Assembly: GCA_916048145.1 (NCBI GenBank)
Contig: CAJZGT010000054.1
Span: 1 to 8,266 of the forward strand
DNA length: 8,266 bases
Source: an uncultured Streptococcus sp.
GTDB taxonomy: Bacteria; Bacillota; Bacilli; Lactobacillales; Streptococcaceae
Direction of reading: 5' to 3'
Shown: positions 5,777 to 8,266 of the stretch, one piece after another
Layout of the letters: the number at the start of each line of letters is the position of its first letter
How positions within the stretch are numbered: position 1 is the stretch's first letter
Made by a program: the position numbers and the translations under genes
Notes under the pieces: generated by a model
What the model was told of the DNA's origin: nothing
Database searches by the model: none
The model's input: the letters and a program-made list of their open reading frames with translations, nothing else

Positions 5777-5863
5777 TATAATAGAGCTAAAAAGCAACTG
5801 GTTTTAAGAATTCTTATCTAAAACATTCGAAAATTCCCCTTAACCGTAGCGGAAAGTTGTTTT
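5777..5863 (+). promoter_or_regulatory. Possible structured 5' leader upstream of gshF
   Basis: A TATAAT (5777-5782) has no good -35. Starting about 8 nt after it are nested inverted repeats: AAAGCAACT (5791-5799) pairs with AGTTGTTTT (5855-5863, one G-U pair), and GGTTTTAAG (5800-5808) pairs with CTTAACC (5839-5845, two-base bulge). A perfect palindrome, TAAGAATTCTTA, overlaps at 5805-5816. The outer stem ends in a U-rich run (to 5867), as an attenuator would. It matches no riboswitch class that I recognise. Confidence 0.3.
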
Positions 5864-5885
5864 CTTTGCCCTATTATAATATACT
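5857..5885 (+). promoter_or_regulatory. Candidate gshF-proximal promoter
   Basis: TTGTTT (5857-5862) and TATACT (5880-5885) have a 17-bp spacer. An overlapping TATAAT (5875-5880) is a better -10 but lacks a matching -35. The start point would be near 5892, giving a short leader with the ribosome site AAAGGTG at 5904-5910. Confidence 0.4.
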
Positions 5886-5915
5886 ATTACTTACATTAGA
5901 TGAAAAGGTGACTCT

Positions 5916-8180
5916 ATGACTATAAATCAACTGCTTCAAAAGCTGGAGCCTACTAGCCCTATCCTTCAAGCTAACTTTGGAATTGAACGCGAAAGTCTTC
6001 GTGTCGATAGACAGGGAAAATTAGCACATACGCCTCACCCTTCCTGCCTAGGAGCTCGAAGTTTCCACCCTTATATTCAAACAGATTTTTGTGAGTTTCA
6101 GATGGAACTCATCACACCAGTTGCTAAATCTACCACTGAGGCTCGTCGATTTCTTGGAGCCATTACCGATGTAGCTGGACGTTCCATCAGTAAAGATGAA
6201 CTTCTCTGGCCCTTGTCCATGCCTCCTCGTATCAACGCCCAAGAAATCCAAGTTGCCCAACTGGAAAATGAATTTGAACGCCATTATCGTAACTACCTAG
6301 CCGAAAAATACGGAACTAAACTACAAGCTATCTCAGGTATCCACTATAATATGGAACTAGGGAAAGATTTGGTTGAAGCCCTATTCCAAGAAAGTGACCA
6401 GATTGATATAATTGCTTTCAAAAACGCCCTCTATCTCAAGCTGGCTCAGAACTATTTGCGCTATCGTTGGGTGATTACCTATCTCTTTGGTGCTGCACCT
6501 GTTGCTGAGCAAGGCTTCTTCGACCAAGAAGTGCCAGAACTCGTGCGTTCCTTCCGAAACAGCGACCATGGTTATGTCAATAAGGAAGAAATACAAGTAT
6601 CTTTTGCAAGCCTAGAAGACTATGTCTCTGCCATCGAAAACTATATCGAACAAGGTGATTTGATTGCGGAAAAGGAATTTTACTCGGCTGTTCGTTTCCG
6701 TGGACAAAAGGTTAATCGCTCCTTCCTTGACAAGGGAATCACCTACCTAGAATTCCGTAACTTCGACCTCAACCCCTTTGAGCGTATCGGTATTAGCCAA
6801 ACTACCATGGATACCGTACACCTACTCCTTCTAGCCTTCCTCTGGCTGGATACCCCTGAAAATGTTGATCAGGCTCTGGCTCAAGGTCACGCGCTGAATG
6901 AAAAAATTGCCCTCTCTCATCCTTTAGAACCTCTACCTTCTGAAGCTGAAACTCAGAACATTACGACAGCTCTAGACCAACTGGTGCAACATTTTGGGCT
7001 TGGTGACTATCATCGAGGTCTGGTCAAACAAGTTAAAGATGCCTTTTCAGATTCCAGTCAGACACTAGCTGCTCAACTTCTTCCTCATATCAAAGACAAG
7101 TCCCTTTCTGACTTTGCCCTTGACAAGGCGCTTGCCTATCATGATTACGACTGGACTGCCCACTATGCCCTTAAGGGTTATGAGGAGATGGAACTTTCTA
7201 CCCAGATGCTGCTCTTTGATGCCATTCAAAAAGGGCTTCATTTTGAAATCCTAGATGAGCAGGATCAATTCCTTAAACTCTGGCATAAAGATCATGTTGA
7301 GTACGTCAAAAATGGTAACATGACCTCAAAAGACAACTATGTAGTTCCTCTTGCCATGGCTAATAAAACCGTGACCAAAAAAATCCTGGCTGATGCTGGC
7401 TTCCCTGTCCCTGCCGGCGACGAATTTACCAGTCTAGAACAAGGTCTAGCCTACTATCCTCTTATCAAGGGCAAACAAATTGTGGTTAAACCAAAATCAA
7501 CCAACTTCGGTCTGGGCATTTCCATTTTCCAAGAGCCTGCCAGCCTTGATAACTATAAGAAAGCTCTCGAGATTGCCTTTGCAGAAGATACAGCTGTTCT
7601 TGTTGAAGAATTTATCCCAGGAACCGAATACCGTTTCTTCATTCTGGACGGGCGTTGTGAGGCTGTCCTCCTTCGTGTCGCTGCTAATGTTGTCGGTGAT
7701 GGCAAACACACCATTCGTGAATTAGTCGCTCAGAAAAATGCCAATCCATTGCGAGGCCGTGACCACCGCTCACCTCTGGAAATCATTAAGCTAGGAGACA
7801 TCGAACAATTGATGTTGACTCAGCAAGGTTATGCACCTGATGATATTCTCCCAGAAGGGAAAAAGGTCAATCTCCGCCGTAACTCCAACATCTCTACGGG
7901 TGGTGACTCTATTGATGTCACTGAGACAATAGATTCCTCTTACCAAGAATTGGCAGCAGCTATGGCAACTAGCATGGGGGCCTGGGCTTGCGGGGTTGAC
8001 CTCATCATTCCAGATAGAACTCAGCCTGCTAGCAAGGAAAAACCTCATTGCACTTGCATCGAGCTCAACTTCAATCCCTCTATGTATATTCACACCTACT
8101 GTGCTGAAGGTCCTGGACAAGCTATCACTCCAAAAATCCTAGACAAGCTTTTTCCAGAAGTTACCACAAGTCAAACCTAA
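5916..8180 (+). CDS. gshF: Bifunctional glutamate-cysteine ligase/glutathione synthetase GshF (GshAB)
   Basis: A single 754-residue cytosolic enzyme carries out both ATP-dependent steps of glutathione synthesis: Glu plus Cys to gamma-glutamylcysteine, then addition of Gly. The N-terminal ligase half shows FGIERESLRV (21-30), DFCEFQMELITP (57-68), GIHYNMEL (141-148) and TYLEFRNFDLNPF (276-288), all typical of GshA. The C-terminal half (about 480-754) is an ATP-grasp domain with VVKPKSTNFGLGISIF (523-538), VLVEEFIPGTEYRFF (561-575), RVAANVVGDG and the metal-binding ELNFNPS (716-722). The length equals that of known streptococcal and Listeria GshF (about 750 residues), and no disruption is seen. 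AAAGGTG lies 5 nt before the ATG. The gene is monocistronic here, with the IS remnant upstream. Glutathione contributes to oxidative-stress and metal resistance in streptococci. Codon use is richer in C-ending codons than in the AT-rich ATPase gene. Confidence 0.96.
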   Translation: MTINQLLQKLEPTSPILQANFGIERESLRVDRQGKLAHTPHPSCLGARSFHPYIQTDFCEFQMELITPVAKSTTEARRFLGAITDVAGRSISKDELLWPLSMPPRINAQEIQVAQLENEFERHYRNYLAEKYGTKLQAISGIHYNMELGKDLVEALFQESDQIDIIAFKNALYLKLAQNYLRYRWVITYLFGAAPVAEQGFFDQEVPELVRSFRNSDHGYVNKEEIQVSFASLEDYVSAIENYIEQGDLIAEKEFYSAVRFRGQKVNRSFLDKGITYLEFRNFDLNPFERIGISQTTMDTVHLLLLAFLWLDTPENVDQALAQGHALNEKIALSHPLEPLPSEAETQNITTALDQLVQHFGLGDYHRGLVKQVKDAFSDSSQTLAAQLLPHIKDKSLSDFALDKALAYHDYDWTAHYALKGYEEMELSTQMLLFDAIQKGLHFEILDEQDQFLKLWHKDHVEYVKNGNMTSKDNYVVPLAMANKTVTKKILADAGFPVPAGDEFTSLEQGLAYYPLIKGKQIVVKPKSTNFGLGISIFQEPASLDNYKKALEIAFAEDTAVLVEEFIPGTEYRFFILDGRCEAVLLRVAANVVGDGKHTIRELVAQKNANPLRGRDHRSPLEIIKLGDIEQLMLTQQGYAPDDILPEGKKVNLRRNSNISTGGDSIDVTETIDSSYQELAAAMATSMGAWACGVDLIIPDRTQPASKEKPHCTCIELNFNPSMYIHTYCAEGPGQAITPKILDKLFPEVTTSQT

Positions 8181-8183
8181 AAC

Positions 8184-8234
8184 CTAATTCTTAGGAACAA
8201 ACAAATCACCTTTATCTCGATGATATGATACCTC
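8184..8234 (-). other. Possible C-terminal remnant of a convergent gene
   Basis: On the minus strand 16 codons (EVSYHRDKGDLFVPKN) end in TAG at 8186-8184, four bases past the gshF stop, and look protein-like. The same frame is closed by TAA at 8237-8235, so if this is a gene end it is frameshifted or truncated. I do not recognise it. Confidence 0.2.
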
Positions 8235-8238
8235 TTAA

Positions 8239-8266
8239 GTAGACAAGGTAAATACCTAAAATCTAC
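8239..8266. other. Nested inverted repeat at the window edge
   Basis: GTAGA (8239-8243) pairs with TCTAC (8262-8266), and AGGTA (8246-8250) pairs with TACCT (8253-8257) around AA. It could be the gshF terminator or part of a repeat continuing outside the window. No T-run is visible because the sequence ends here. Confidence 0.3.

Noticed and set aside
6048..8120. Several frames inside gshF on both strands (6048-6284, 6381-6596, 7480-7725, 7497-7709, 7791-8120)
   Set aside because: All overlap an intact, motif-rich gshF and look like composition-driven shadows.
1..8266. CRISPR array, tRNA or rRNA genes, BOX elements
   Set aside because: No regularly spaced short repeats, no cloverleaf or rRNA sequence, and no recognisable BOX motifs on reading both strands.

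Overview
The window looks like a Firmicute of the genus Streptococcus, probably a viridans (mitis/sanguinis-type) species. The signs are low G+C, an LPXTG wall protein with G5 repeats, an IS3-family element, a fragment matching the end of streptococcal ribosomal protein S9, and a fused glutathione synthetase of the GshF type. The species assignment is an inference. S. pneumoniae itself is generally described as importing glutathione rather than making it, which argues mildly against that species.

Layout. (1) 1-1674: the 3' part of a large repetitive cell-wall-anchored surface protein. It has two near-identical 83-residue helical modules, three 112-residue G5 modules and an LPETG sorting signal, and a strong terminator follows at 1718-1746. 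The 5' end lies outside the window. (2) 1750-2047: an AT-rich spacer with a tandem pair of 26-bp imperfect palindromes, the second carrying the -35 box of a good promoter. (3) 2048-3256: a stand-alone ATPase of the AAA_14/DUF4143 class. (4) 3257-4400: a graveyard of mobile-element parts. It holds the catalytic C-terminal half of a tyrosine integrase and, 46 bp beyond its stop on the opposite strand, 51 bp encoding the last 16 residues and stop of ribosomal protein S9 (rpsI) without the rest of rpsI. A 25-bp direct repeat brackets both. (5) About 4401-5655: a decayed IS3-family insertion sequence on the minus strand. Its orfA and orfB are linked by an A6G slippery site, and each is interrupted by one nonsense codon. 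(6) 5656-5915: an intergenic region with an outward minus-strand promoter facing the IS and a potentially structured leader before gshF. (7) 5916-8180: gshF, complete and intact. (8) 8181-8266: a short tail with a hairpin and a possible convergent-gene remnant.

Taken together, two stable genes (the surface protein and gshF) flank an accessory segment that has taken in an integrase-borne element and an IS. Both insertions now look inactive. The AAA_14/DUF4143 ATPase is the only intact accessory gene. The most informative item is the detached rpsI 3' end beside the integrase relic: it points to an element that once used the rpsI 3' end as its attachment site but now sits away from an intact rpsI.
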